Source: Qipengyuania sphaerica
Lineage (GTDB): Bacteria; Pseudomonadota; Alphaproteobacteria; Sphingomonadales; Sphingomonadaceae
Length of the DNA stretch: 64,000 nucleotides
Assembly: GCF_019711595.1 (NCBI RefSeq)
Contig: NZ_JAIGNR010000001.1
Location: 434,001 to 498,000 of the forward strand
Direction: 5' to 3'
The first letter of the stretch is position 1; each line of letters starts with the position of its first letter. Below the pieces are notes generated by a model. The model made no database searches. It saw only the letters and a list, made by a program, of their open reading frames with translations, and was not told the DNA's origin. Position numbers and translations under genes: made by a program. This document shows, one piece after another, positions 1-8,422 of this stretch.

Positions 1-13
1 GGTAACCAATCGC

Positions 14-448
14 TTAAGCTGCTTCGCGCAAGGGTCCGGAGACCAGCTGGTCGATATCGACCAGCAGGGTCGGACCTCCGTCCGTTTCCACCATGCCCTT
101 CGAGGCGCGCTGCCAGCCTTCGCCGAAGCCGCCCGGCACGGCGACCGGATCGCTGTTTGCCTCGCCCACGTCATGCGCTTCGTCGACGAGCAGGGCGTAG
201 AGATGACCTTCGATCTCGACGACAGCCGCACGGCGGTCGGCCGATTCGCACGCGGTATCGAGGCCCAGGGCGAGCGAGCAGTCGATGACCGTCAGCGCCT
301 GGCTGCGCAGCGCGGTCAGGCCGAGGATGAAATCGGGCGTGCCGGGGATGGGGGTGATGTTTTCCACCTCGATCACCGACTGGACTTCGATCGCGGGGAT
401 TGCCGCACGGCGGCCCGCGATGGTGCACATCAAAAGCAGTTCGTTCAT
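14..448 (-). CDS. cheW: Chemotaxis coupling protein CheW
   Basis: A 144-residue single-domain CheW, the scaffold that links methyl-accepting receptors to the CheA kinase on the cytoplasmic side of the membrane. The sequence shows the usual family features: an early AIPAIEVQSVIEVENITPIP segment and the FILGLTALRSQALTVID strand-turn region typical of CheW beta-barrels. The length matches the family norm of about 140-170 residues. Its ATG overlaps the cheA stop in an ATGA arrangement, so the two are translationally coupled and CheW follows CheA. The reading frame closes 13 bases from the window edge, so any further che genes (cheY, cheB, cheR) would lie outside to the left. Confidence 0.93.
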   Translation of the reverse strand: MNELLLMCTIAGRRAAIPAIEVQSVIEVENITPIPGTPDFILGLTALRSQALTVIDCSLALGLDTACESADRRAAVVEIEGHLYALLVDEAHDVGEANSDPVAVPGGFGEGWQRASKGMVETDGGPTLLVDIDQLVSGPLREAA

Positions 449-2832
449 GCCGCCCTCCCGGTGCGGATGCGCTTGAGCGCGGCGAGCAGCCCGTCGCGGT
501 CGTAGCGGTAGATGGTGTCGTCGCCCGCATCTTCGGGTTCGGGACGCAGGCGGATGGTTTCGCGAGCGCCGCTGGCAGGCGTCTCGCCTTCTTCGGCCAG
601 CGCGATGGCAAGATCGGCTTCGACCTCGTCATCCTCCCGGGCGATACGATAGCCTGCAGCCTGGACAAGCGGCTCGAGGATGGTCCTGGCCCATTCGCTG
701 CCTTCCGGAATGCGGCAGGTCAGCGTGTGTTCGAGTTTCTTGCTGGCACGGTAGCGCGAGAAGACCGCATGGCCGTCGAGCAGCGGAATCGGGTTGCCGC
801 CGATCAGCGTGACGCCCTCGATCGCCTTGTCGGCTTCGCTCGGTACGACATCGTCGGTAATGTCTGCAGCATCGAGCACTTCCTTGACCGCATAGACCAG
901 TTCCTGCTCGCCGTCCGACAGGCGCAGCAGGCGCACGCGCTCTTCGGGGAGCGGCCCCACATCGTGTCCGGCGAGCGTCATGATCTCGCCGTCGATGACG
1001 GCCTGGGCGCGTTCGCCCTCGATATCGATCGCATCGCGCGAAATCGTGTCGATCCGGCGAACCAGTTCGAGGCGAACCGCACGGTGACGACCGTCGAGCC
1101 CTGCAAACAGCATGACCGGCACCGCCTTGGTGCGATCGGCATTGTCCTTCTTCTCGACATCCGCTGCTTTGGCCCGGACATTGCCTGACATGCCGCGCAT
1201 CTGCGCGATCGAGGGCAGGTCGATGAGCATCATCGGGCGCCCGTCGTCGAGCAGGGTGGTCCCGGCGTAGAGGCGGGTGTCCATGATCGCGGGCGCGATC
1301 GGCTTCACCACCACGTCCTCGTGATCGAACACGCGGTCGACCGCGAGCGCGAAGACATCGTCGCTGGCGAGCCGGACGAGGATGAGCGTCTTGTCTTCCC
1401 ACTTGCAGTCCGCGCCCGCTTCGCCGCCGAGGATCTCGGACAGGGCAAGGCAGGGCACGCGCTGGTCGCGGAAGGTCATCAGGCGGCGATCGCCGGCCTG
1501 GGCGAAATCGACATGGCTCGAATTACCGAACACGATTTCTTCGACATAGCTGCGCGGGATAGCGTAGCGCTGGTCGCCGCTGCCGACGGTCAGCGCCGCG
1601 ATGATCGAAAGCGTCAGCGGCAGCTGGAGGTGGAAGCTGGTGCCTTCGCCGAGCTTGCTGGTGACCTCGATCGAACCGCCGACGCGCTCGATGTTCGAAC
1701 GCACCACGTCCATTCCCACGCCGCGGCCCGAAACCGAGCTGACGGCTTCTGCGGTCGAGAGGCCCGGTTCGAAGATCAGGTCCTGCTTCTGCTTGTCCGA
1801 CATCTTGTCGAGTTCGGACTTCGAATAGAGTCCGTTTGCCAGCGCCTTGGCGGTCAGCTTGTCCAGATTGATGCCGCCGCCATCGTCGGTAATCACGAGG
1901 CTGATCTGGTTGCCCGACTGGCGCGCGGCGAACTTGAGCATGCCGATTTCGCGCTTGTCGTTCTTGAGGCGCGTGGCCGGGCTTTCGATGCCGTGATCGA
2001 TGGCATTGCGGATGATGTGGGTCAGCGGGTCGCGAACCATCTCGATCATCTCGCGGTCGAGTTCGACCTCGCCGCCTTCGAAATCGACCATCACCTGCTT
2101 GCCGAGCTCGGTCGACAGATCGCGCACCAGGCGCGGGAGCGAGGAGAAGAGATGCTCGAGCCGCTGCATGCGCATGCGGGTGATAGAAGTGCGAACGTCG
2201 GCGAGGATGGCCGAGAGGCGTTCGAACGGGCCGTCGATGGTCGGCTGTTCGCCCGCTTCGCGCAGGCGGCGGGCAAGGTCGTTCCTTGCCAGCACCATGT
2301 CGGACACGCCCTTCATCACTTCGTCGAGCAGGTCGACGGGCAGGCGGATCGAACGCTGGACGCCCTGGCGCGGAGCCTTGGCGGAAGGATTGTCGGTCTC
2401 GGCCTTTTCGACCTGTGCCACTTCTTCGGCGGTCACTTCGAGATCGCTCTGGACTTCGACTTCGGCACCCGGTTCGAGAGCGGCGATTAGGTCCTCGTCG
2501 CCGCCTTCGCCGAGGTCTTCACCGGCTTCGATGCTGTCGGTCATTTCCGATATGCGGTCGATGATGGCGAGGACGGCAGTGACCAGCGCACTGTCGGGTT
2601 CACGGCGACCCGCGCGGCATTCGGCGAGCGCATCTTCTGCAGCGTGGCTGAGCTTTTCGAGGCGCGGGAAATCGAAGAAACCGCAATTGCCCTTCACCGT
2701 GTGGACGAAGCGGAAAATGGTGTCGATTCGTGCCTTGTCGGACGGATCGGCTTCCCACGCGACCAGTTCGGAGCCGCTTTGTTCAAGCATTTCACGGGTT
2801 TCGGCGACAAAATCCGCCAGCAGTTCATCCAT
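445..2832 (-). CDS. cheA: Chemotaxis histidine kinase CheA with unusual domain layout
   Basis: A 795-residue CheA kinase that autophosphorylates on an N-terminal Hpt histidine and passes phosphate to CheY/CheB. Visible in order: Hpt domain (about 1-110) with FRFVHTVKGN placing the phospho-histidine at residue 44; an acidic linker; dimerisation helices from RLPVDLLDEVM (about 165-230); an HATPase with DPLTHIIRNAIDHG, DDGGGI and GRGVGMDVV; a CheW-like domain (about 410-550); then a second CheW-like stretch (about 570-690) and a C-terminal segment resembling a degenerate receiver. No room is left for a P2 CheY-docking domain between Hpt and the dimerisation helices. The extra C-terminal modules are inferred from pattern only. 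It is followed directly by cheW with a 4-bp overlap; the upstream MATE gene ends 49 bp before its start. Confidence 0.93.
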   Translation of the reverse strand: MDELLADFVAETREMLEQSGSELVAWEADPSDKARIDTIFRFVHTVKGNCGFFDFPRLEKLSHAAEDALAECRAGRREPDSALVTAVLAIIDRISEMTDSIEAGEDLGEGGDEDLIAALEPGAEVEVQSDLEVTAEEVAQVEKAETDNPSAKAPRQGVQRSIRLPVDLLDEVMKGVSDMVLARNDLARRLREAGEQPTIDGPFERLSAILADVRTSITRMRMQRLEHLFSSLPRLVRDLSTELGKQVMVDFEGGEVELDREMIEMVRDPLTHIIRNAIDHGIESPATRLKNDKREIGMLKFAARQSGNQISLVITDDGGGINLDKLTAKALANGLYSKSELDKMSDKQKQDLIFEPGLSTAEAVSSVSGRGVGMDVVRSNIERVGGSIEVTSKLGEGTSFHLQLPLTLSIIAALTVGSGDQRYAIPRSYVEEIVFGNSSHVDFAQAGDRRLMTFRDQRVPCLALSEILGGEAGADCKWEDKTLILVRLASDDVFALAVDRVFDHEDVVVKPIAPAIMDTRLYAGTTLLDDGRPMMLIDLPSIAQMRGMSGNVRAKAADVEKKDNADRTKAVPVMLFAGLDGRHRAVRLELVRRIDTISRDAIDIEGERAQAVIDGEIMTLAGHDVGPLPEERVRLLRLSDGEQELVYAVKEVLDAADITDDVVPSEADKAIEGVTLIGGNPIPLLDGHAVFSRYRASKKLEHTLTCRIPEGSEWARTILEPLVQAAGYRIAREDDEVEADLAIALAEEGETPASGARETIRLRPEPEDAGDDTIYRYDRDGLLAALKRIRTGRAA

Positions 2833-2881
2833 TGGTCCGGGACCCCCAGTTCTCGTTAGGGTCCGCTATGCCGCAAGATGG

Positions 2882-4249
2882 TTAACGTTTCGTTGGGTCC
2901 GTTTCTTGAGCTTTCGGGCCGGCGCGCAGCACGCGCCAGACCACGAAGGAAGCGAGCGCGCCGCCAAGCAGGTTGGCAGCGAGTTCGGCGCCGTAAATTG
3001 CGTCCGCACCAAGGCTTGCGCGCAGCATCCAGCCAAGCGGTAGCATCACGAGGAACACGCGCGCCGCGCTTTGGGCAAGGGCGAGCGGTGCCTTGTCGAC
3101 CGCGTTGAGCGCGCCGTTTGCGGTGATGAGCAGTCCGAAGCCAGCATAGCCCCATACGGAGATTTCGAGATAGCGTGCGAATTGCTCGACCACTGCCGGA
3201 TCGTCGGTGAAGAAGTCGGCGAACCACCTGCCGAAGGCGAACAGGACGATGGCGGTGGCGAGCCCGTAGCCGACGCAGAACATACCGGCCCAATACATCG
3301 CGCGGCGCGACCGGTCCGGGCGGTTCGCACCCCAGTTCTGGCCCACGATCGCGCCGATCGAACCCGAAAGTGCGAGCAGAGGGACCACTGCAAAACTCTG
3401 GAGCCTTCCGGCCGCGCCGAAACCTGCCACTGCCGCCTCTCCCTGTGCCGCGAGCAGCGCGGTCAGGACGGAAAGACCGATGGGATTGATGGCATTGGAA
3501 AATGCCGCCGGGCCTGCCACGCGCAGGATCGCGCTGCTCGAATTGGCAAAGTCGCACTGCATGATCAATGTAGGATGGATCTGGAGCTGGGCCCTGCCGA
3601 TGAACCACAGGGCCATGATGCAGGCCACGCCATAACCGATGATCGAGGCATAGGCGGCCCCTGCCACGCCATAGCCCTCGAATCCGAAAGCGCCGGTGAT
3701 CAGGATCGGGTCGAGGATCCAGTTCACCACCGAATAGGTGATCGAGACCATGGAAACATAGCGCGCCTCGCCCTGGCCACGCAGGACGCCGTTCAGGCCC
3801 ATCTGCAGCAGCAGCACCGGCATGCCGAGCGCGAAGGGCTGCATATAGTCGAGGATCAGCGGCAGGAGCGCATCGCTCGCCTGCATCAGCCGGAAAAGCG
3901 GACCGAGCAGCGCGAATAGCAAGAGGCCCAAAATCACGCCGATCCCCAATGCGAAGACCGCGCCGAAATTCGCCCTGCGCTCGGCGCGCGCCACGTCGCC
4001 TTCGCCCAGCGCGCGGGCAATCACCGAATTGATGCCGACCATCACGCCGACGCCGAGGCTGGAGAGCGCGATGATGATCGGGAAAATGAAGCTGACCGCG
4101 GCCAGTTCGGCGCTGCCCAGCTGGCCGATGAAATAGGCATCGATCAACCCGACCGACATGATTGCGGCCACGCCGATCACCATCGGTAGGGTCTGGGTGA
4201 CGAGATGGCCGCCGATGCTGCCGCGGGTCAGTTTGGCCGTCTCGCTCAT
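2882..4249 (-). CDS. MATE family efflux transporter
   Basis: A 455-residue integral membrane protein of the MATE family, which exports drugs or metabolites in exchange for H+ or Na+. About twelve hydrophobic segments occur in two similar halves, with the family-typical N-terminal pattern LTRGSIGGHLVTQTLPMVIG and VGLIDAYFIGQLGSAELAA in the first two helices. Length is normal for the family (440-480). The substrate cannot be told from sequence. It reads towards cheA, ending 49 bp upstream of it, so read-through into the chemotaxis genes is possible. The start ATG is followed by SETAKLTRG, and no better upstream start is visible. Confidence 0.88.
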   Translation of the reverse strand: MSETAKLTRGSIGGHLVTQTLPMVIGVAAIMSVGLIDAYFIGQLGSAELAAVSFIFPIIIALSSLGVGVMVGINSVIARALGEGDVARAERRANFGAVFALGIGVILGLLLFALLGPLFRLMQASDALLPLILDYMQPFALGMPVLLLQMGLNGVLRGQGEARYVSMVSITYSVVNWILDPILITGAFGFEGYGVAGAAYASIIGYGVACIMALWFIGRAQLQIHPTLIMQCDFANSSSAILRVAGPAAFSNAINPIGLSVLTALLAAQGEAAVAGFGAAGRLQSFAVVPLLALSGSIGAIVGQNWGANRPDRSRRAMYWAGMFCVGYGLATAIVLFAFGRWFADFFTDDPAVVEQFARYLEISVWGYAGFGLLITANGALNAVDKAPLALAQSAARVFLVMLPLGWMLRASLGADAIYGAELAANLLGGALASFVVWRVLRAGPKAQETDPTKR

Positions 4250-4372
4250 TGCTTGGCGGCGCTAGCGGGGCGGGGCGCGGTTGGGAAGCGCCGATTTACG
4301 CCACGGGCGCTTGCCCGATAGCACGATGCCATGCGATAGAGGTTTCAAAGAGAGACCGAAGGAGAGCGCGCC

Positions 4373-5149
4373 ATGGCAACGCAGATGAAACCCCAAAGCG
4401 GACCGAAGTTCGAATGCAGCGAAGCGGAATGGAAGGTCCGTCAGGATCTCGCCGCCTGCTATCGCATTTTCGAGCACCTGGGCTGGGGCGAGAGCATCTA
4501 CAACCACATCTCGGTCGCCGTGCCGGGCGAGGAGGATACATTCCTCATCAACCCCTTCGGCCTGCTCTATGACGAAGTGACTGCCTCGAACCTCGTGAAG
4601 ATCGATGTCGAGGGCAACAATGTCGGCCAGTCGCAATACATGGTCAACAAGGCCGGCTTCACCCAGCACGCGCATTTCCACAAGCACCTGGGCGAGAAGG
4701 CGACCGCGATCTGCCATGTCCATACCACAGCCACGATGGCGGTGTGCAGCCACAAGGACGGCCTGCTGCCGACCAATTTCTACGCCTGCAATTTCCAGGG
4801 CCAGATCGGCTATCACGATTTCGAGGGCGTGACCGTGCGCCCCGAGGAAGGCGACCGGCTGGTCGAAAACCTCGGCGATCATTCGATCCTCATGCTGCGC
4901 AACCATGGCCCCGTTGTGATGGACAAGACCATCCCCGGTATGTTCGTAAAGATGTGGGCGCTGCAACGCGCCTGCGAAATCCAGGTCGCCACCCTCAGCC
5001 AAGGGGAACCTAACATCGTCAAGCAGGAGGTGGTCGACGTACACCAGCGCGACCTGTCCACCATGCAGACGCAGGGCGGGGCAGGGCTGTTCGATTTCGA
5101 GGCCTGGAAGCGCCGCGTCTCGAAGATCGACGACAGCTGGAAATCCTAA
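4373..5149 (+). CDS. Class II aldolase/adducin family protein
   Basis: A 258-residue cytoplasmic protein of the class II aldolase/adducin fold, a family of zinc-dependent enzymes that includes fuculose-1-phosphate aldolase and methylthioribulose-phosphate dehydratase. The zinc-binding region is visible as CHVHTTATMAV (two histidines) and LRNHG supplies a further conserved histidine. The N-terminal part RQDLAACYRIFEHLGWGES followed by YNHIS is typical of the branch usually annotated only as class II aldolase. A GAAGGAGAG ribosome binding site precedes the ATG. The downstream [2Fe-2S] gene begins 41 bp later on the same strand, so the two may be co-transcribed. The substrate is unknown and no pathway partners are adjacent. 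Confidence 0.85.
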   Translation: MATQMKPQSGPKFECSEAEWKVRQDLAACYRIFEHLGWGESIYNHISVAVPGEEDTFLINPFGLLYDEVTASNLVKIDVEGNNVGQSQYMVNKAGFTQHAHFHKHLGEKATAICHVHTTATMAVCSHKDGLLPTNFYACNFQGQIGYHDFEGVTVRPEEGDRLVENLGDHSILMLRNHGPVVMDKTIPGMFVKMWALQRACEIQVATLSQGEPNIVKQEVVDVHQRDLSTMQTQGGAGLFDFEAWKRRVSKIDDSWKS

Positions 5150-5190
5150 GGCCTCTCGACATTCGTTCGGATTGAGGCGAAGGCCCCGCC

Positions 5191-5760
5191 ATGTCGCGCA
5201 TGACGGTCAACGACCGGCCCATCGAATTCCTGATGGACCCCGAAACGCCCCTGCTCTGGGCGCTGCGCGATGCCGCGAACCTGACGGGGACGAAATACGG
5301 CTGCGGCAATGGTGACTGCGGAGCCTGTGTCGTCCACATCGACGGCGAGCCGCTGCGCAGTTGCCTCGTCACCATCGCCGAGGCGGAGGGGCGCTTCATC
5401 AAGACCATCGAAGGCCTCTCGGGCGATCGTAGCCATCCGGTGCAGCAGGCGCTGGTGGCCGAACAGGCGATCCAGTGCGGTTTTTGCACGCCCGGCATCG
5501 TCATGGCTGCTGCTGCATTGATCGACCGCAACCCGGGCGCGAGCGAGGACGAGATCAAGGCGGCGATCCCCAATATCTGCCGCTGCGGCGTACAGCCGCG
5601 GCTGGTCCGCGCCATTCGCCGCGCGGGCCGCGTGGCGAACAGGCAGGAACGCATCAGCGCCGCCCCTGCACCGGGTATCAGCGCCGAAGATGCTGCCGCG
5701 CAGGTTCCTGCGCTCACCGCACCGGAAGACACCGTCACGCGGCGCGAAGAAACCGAGTAG
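5191..5760 (+). CDS. (2Fe-2S)-binding oxidoreductase small subunit (IorA-like)
   Basis: A 189-residue protein of the small-subunit family of molybdenum hydroxylases such as isoquinoline 1-oxidoreductase alpha or aldehyde dehydrogenase iron-sulfur subunit. The N-terminal plant-type ferredoxin cluster is seen in CGNGDCGAC followed by a later Cys in RSCLV. The second cluster is in IQCGFCTPGI and NICRCG. The last 45 residues are an Ala/Pro/Glu-rich tail beyond the usual about 150-residue end. In this family the subunit normally sits beside a molybdopterin-binding large subunit; none is encoded here, since the next gene is a TonB receptor on the opposite strand. Physiological electron partners are therefore unknown. 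Confidence 0.9.
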   Translation: MSRMTVNDRPIEFLMDPETPLLWALRDAANLTGTKYGCGNGDCGACVVHIDGEPLRSCLVTIAEAEGRFIKTIEGLSGDRSHPVQQALVAEQAIQCGFCTPGIVMAAAALIDRNPGASEDEIKAAIPNICRCGVQPRLVRAIRRAGRVANRQERISAAPAPGISAEDAAAQVPALTAPEDTVTRREETE

Positions 5761-5767
5761 GCGCGAA

Positions 5768-5794
5768 AAACGGCGACCGTTTCCGGCCGCCGCT
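5768..5794. terminator. Possible bidirectional terminator between convergent genes
   Basis: Short CGGCG/CGCCG arms flank ACCGTTTCCGGC and are followed by CTTTCC on the plus strand; on the minus strand the stem runs into GTTTTTCGC. It lies between the converging oxidoreductase and TonB receptor genes. The stem is only 5 bp, so support is weak. Confidence 0.35.
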
Positions 5795-5817
5795 TTCCTT
5801 CTGCAACAAACGACAGG

Positions 5818-7911
5818 TCAGATTTCGAAGCGCACACCGATGCGGGCCTGGAAAGGCTCGCCCGGCTGGATGTTGTTGTCGCCGTGCGCGCTCGGGTAGT
5901 AATCCTCGTCGAACAGGTTCTCGATATTGAGCTGGAGGCTCAGGCGCTCGCTGACGGTGTAGTAGGCCGCCGCATCGACGCGCCAGTAGGCAGGCAGCAC
6001 GACTTCGTTCGAGAAGCTCGCGAACTGGTCGGACTGGTGGATCACGCCGAGACCGAAACCGATCTGGTCGCTGATGTCGAAACGGTTCCAGGCGCTGACC
6101 GAGTGGCGCGGCAGCTGCTGCAGGCGCAGGCCTGCGTCACCGAAGGTGCTGTCGCTGGTCAGTTCGCCGTCGAGATAGGTGTAGCCAAGGTTCGCCTTCC
6201 AGAACTTCGTCACTTCCCCGACGGCGCCGATTTCGAAGCCTTCGGTGCGGCTTTCGCCGGTCAGCTCGGTAATGCCAAGCTCGTTGGTGAAGCGGGTGTT
6301 GCTGCGTTCGAGACGGAAGATGGCTGCGCTTACGAGTACATTGTCGAGCGGCGCCCACTTTGCACCGATTTCGTAATTGGTGAACTTTTCGGGAGCGAAC
6401 TGGGCGTTGCCCGGAGAGACCAGGAAGAACTGGTCACCCGCTTGGGGCAAAAAGCTCTCGGCATAGCTGGCGTAGATCGACAGGTCCGGCGTCGGCTTGA
6501 CGATGAGGCCGGCGCGGGGGCTGAATTCCTCGTCGATACGATTGCCGGCAACTGCGTTGATATCGCGCGTTTCGAGATCGAAGCGGTCCCAGCGCAGGCC
6601 GCCGACCAGTTCGATATGATCGCCGATCTGGAGCTGTTCCTGGACGTAGAACGATAGCGTCGAAAGCTGGCTGTCGTTCGCTCGCGAAACCGTGTTGAAG
6701 CTGTAAGCGGGAATGAAGATCGTTTCCGCCAGCGCAGTCACGTTGTCATTGACGGTCGTGTCGTCGCCATCGTCGAAGCTGATAGTGCGGCGCGTGTTGA
6801 GCGAATCCTGGCTGCTGGCCTCGACCCCGAAGAGGAAGGTCGATTCGATGTTTCCGCTTCCTGCCTGCCAGATGCCGTTGGCCTGACCGATCCAGTTGCG
6901 ACGCTGTTGGGCGTCCTCATAGCCCGACAGCGAGACCGTGGTGCCATTGGTGCCGGTGGGCAGGATGTTGGCGTAAATCTTGTCGTAATCGGCGAATTGC
7001 ACGCTGGCATTGGCGGACAGCCCGCCGTTGAAATCATGATCGAGCCGCAGGCGGGCGATGTTCACTTCGGCTTTGAACCGGTTGATATCCGGATCGCCGA
7101 AGAAGGTGCTGTCGTAGCCGGTCAGCGGGCCGCCGTTCAGAGAAGGTACGCCGCGATCGGTGACGCGTTCGTCATTGTCGTAGGTGTAGCTTGCGACGAG
7201 AGTGGTGTCGGGGCCGAGCGCTGCGGTCAGCGTGGGCGAGATGCCGATGAAGCGGCCCTCGTAGAAATCGCGGTCGTTGTCGAATTCCTCGTAAGTCGCG
7301 TTGAGGCGCATCGCGAGGCTGTCCGAAACCGGCTGGTTCACATCGGCAAGCAGCGCGAAGGCGCCGAAGCTGTCGGCCGACGCTTCGCCGGAGATGGCGG
7401 ACTGGAATTCTGCGCGCTTGGCCACGCGGTTGATCGCGCCGCCACCCGCGCCGCGGCCGAAGATCAGCGCATTTGCGCCCTTCAGCACCTCGATGCGCTC
7501 GATATTGTAGAGCGAGCGATAGTACTGCGCATCGTCGCGCAGACCATCGATGTAGAAATCGGCAGTCGATTCCTGGCCGCGGATGAAGACCTCGTCGCGG
7601 TGGCCTTCGCCGGTTTCCATGCTGATCCCCGGGACATAACGCAGCGCGTCACCCAACTGGTGGACGGCCTGGTCTTCAAGCTGGTCCTCGGTGATGAAGC
7701 TGACGGCCTGCGGCACGTCGATCAGCGGGGTCGGGGTCTTGGTCGCACTCGAGCCATCGTCGGTCCCGTAATCGTCGGCGCGCTGGCCCTTCACTACGAT
7801 TTCCTTGGGAAGGTAATCGCGTTCGGCATCGGCCGCTGCGGTGTTAGCGAGTGCAGCGGGAGCGAAAACGGTGCCTGCAAGCAGGACTGCGACCGTGGAT
7901 AGGGACTTCAT
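5818..7911 (-). CDS. TonB-dependent siderophore receptor
   Basis: A 697-residue outer-membrane receptor that imports ferric siderophores using TonB-ExbBD energy. The start is placed at the ATG giving MKSLSTVAVLLAGTVFAPAA, a Sec signal peptide cleaved near ALA-NTAAA; a TTG 33 bp upstream is also open but would lengthen the signal oddly. A plug domain follows (VPQAVSFITEDQLEDQAV, YVPGISMETGEGHRDEVFIRG, IERIEVLKGANALIFGRGAGGG) and then a beta-barrel ending in GVRFEI with a terminal-aromatic-type strand. The SMETGEG/IRGQ pattern is characteristic of FhuA/FpvA-like siderophore receptors. Two Fur-like boxes sit just upstream, supporting iron-repressed expression. The actual siderophore is unknown. 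Confidence 0.93.
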   Translation of the reverse strand: MKSLSTVAVLLAGTVFAPAALANTAAADAERDYLPKEIVVKGQRADDYGTDDGSSATKTPTPLIDVPQAVSFITEDQLEDQAVHQLGDALRYVPGISMETGEGHRDEVFIRGQESTADFYIDGLRDDAQYYRSLYNIERIEVLKGANALIFGRGAGGGAINRVAKRAEFQSAISGEASADSFGAFALLADVNQPVSDSLAMRLNATYEEFDNDRDFYEGRFIGISPTLTAALGPDTTLVASYTYDNDERVTDRGVPSLNGGPLTGYDSTFFGDPDINRFKAEVNIARLRLDHDFNGGLSANASVQFADYDKIYANILPTGTNGTTVSLSGYEDAQQRRNWIGQANGIWQAGSGNIESTFLFGVEASSQDSLNTRRTISFDDGDDTTVNDNVTALAETIFIPAYSFNTVSRANDSQLSTLSFYVQEQLQIGDHIELVGGLRWDRFDLETRDINAVAGNRIDEEFSPRAGLIVKPTPDLSIYASYAESFLPQAGDQFFLVSPGNAQFAPEKFTNYEIGAKWAPLDNVLVSAAIFRLERSNTRFTNELGITELTGESRTEGFEIGAVGEVTKFWKANLGYTYLDGELTSDSTFGDAGLRLQQLPRHSVSAWNRFDISDQIGFGLGVIHQSDQFASFSNEVVLPAYWRVDAAAYYTVSERLSLQLNIENLFDEDYYPSAHGDNNIQPGEPFQARIGVRFEI

Positions 7912-7928
7912 GAGGCTCTTTCTGTTCT

Positions 7929-7943
7929 TGCGAATGATTGTCA
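7929..7943 (-). promoter_or_regulatory. Fur-like box proximal to the siderophore receptor
   Basis: The 15-mer TGCGAATGATTGTCA has the 7-1-7 inverted layout of Fur operators (TGATAATnATTATCA type), with 5 of 7 arm positions paired. It lies 17 bp upstream of the receptor ATG. Its left arm is identical to that of a box upstream of bfd at 58686. Confidence 0.6.
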
Positions 7944-7962
7944 ATTGCGGAGTGCGTGCTAT

Positions 7963-7977
7963 TGAGAACCATTCGCA
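7963..7977 (-). promoter_or_regulatory. Fur-like box distal to the siderophore receptor
   Basis: TGAGAACCATTCGCA is a 7-1-7 dyad that differs at only two positions from TGAGAATAATTCGCA in front of bfd at 58658, including the shared CTATTGAGAA context. The pairing of two boxes whose centres are 34 bp apart resembles tandem Fur occupancy at iron-uptake promoters. Confidence 0.65.
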
Positions 7978-8077
7978 GTTTCAACCCCGAAAGTGCATTT
8001 GCCACGTGAAAAAATCGCAAGAGTGGCTTTCTCTCATCGCAAGGGTCGATTAGCGGGAGGGCCAAAGGAGACCCGAC

Positions 8078-8422
8078 ATGAAGGCCACGATCTGGCACAA
8101 CCCCAAGTGCGGCACCTCGCGCAAGACGCTCGCCATCCTCGAGAACCTGTCGAAGGTCGATGTCGAGGTGGTCGAATATCTGAAGGACCCGCCGAGCGCC
8201 GAGAAGCTGGCGCAACTTTACAGGGATGCCGGGATCACGCCGAACGAGGGGCTGCGCATTCGCGGCACCGATGCGGCCGAGCGCGGCCTGCCCGATGCGA
8301 GTGCGGAAGAAGTGCTGGCGGCGATGGCGGCCGATCCCATCCTGATCGAACGCCCGCTGGTGGAAACCGACAAGGGCGTGCGCCTCTGCCGTCCACAGGA
8401 TCGGGTGCTCGAAATCCTCTAG
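8078..8422 (+). CDS. arsC: Arsenate reductase, glutaredoxin-coupled type
   Basis: A 114-residue ArsC/Spx-fold thioredoxin-like protein. The reactive cysteine lies in WHNPKCGTSRKTLAIL near residue 11, followed by VVEYLKDPPSAEKLAQL and the cis-proline region DPILIERPLVET, as in E. coli ArsC, which reduces arsenate to arsenite with glutathione and glutaredoxin. Length fits the family (110-140). A GGAG-like site (CAAAGGAGACCCGAC) precedes the ATG. There is no arsR, arsB or acr3 nearby, so a housekeeping role (YffB-like) is also possible. Its stop codon shares CTAG with the stop of the convergent MFS gene. Confidence 0.88.
   Translation: MKATIWHNPKCGTSRKTLAILENLSKVDVEVVEYLKDPPSAEKLAQLYRDAGITPNEGLRIRGTDAAERGLPDASAEEVLAAMAADPILIERPLVETDKGVRLCRPQDRVLEIL

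Noticed and set aside
1321..2490. Long plus-strand open frame opposite cheA
   Set aside because: A 389-codon antisense shadow produced by GC-rich codon bias; no ribosome binding site and no domain.
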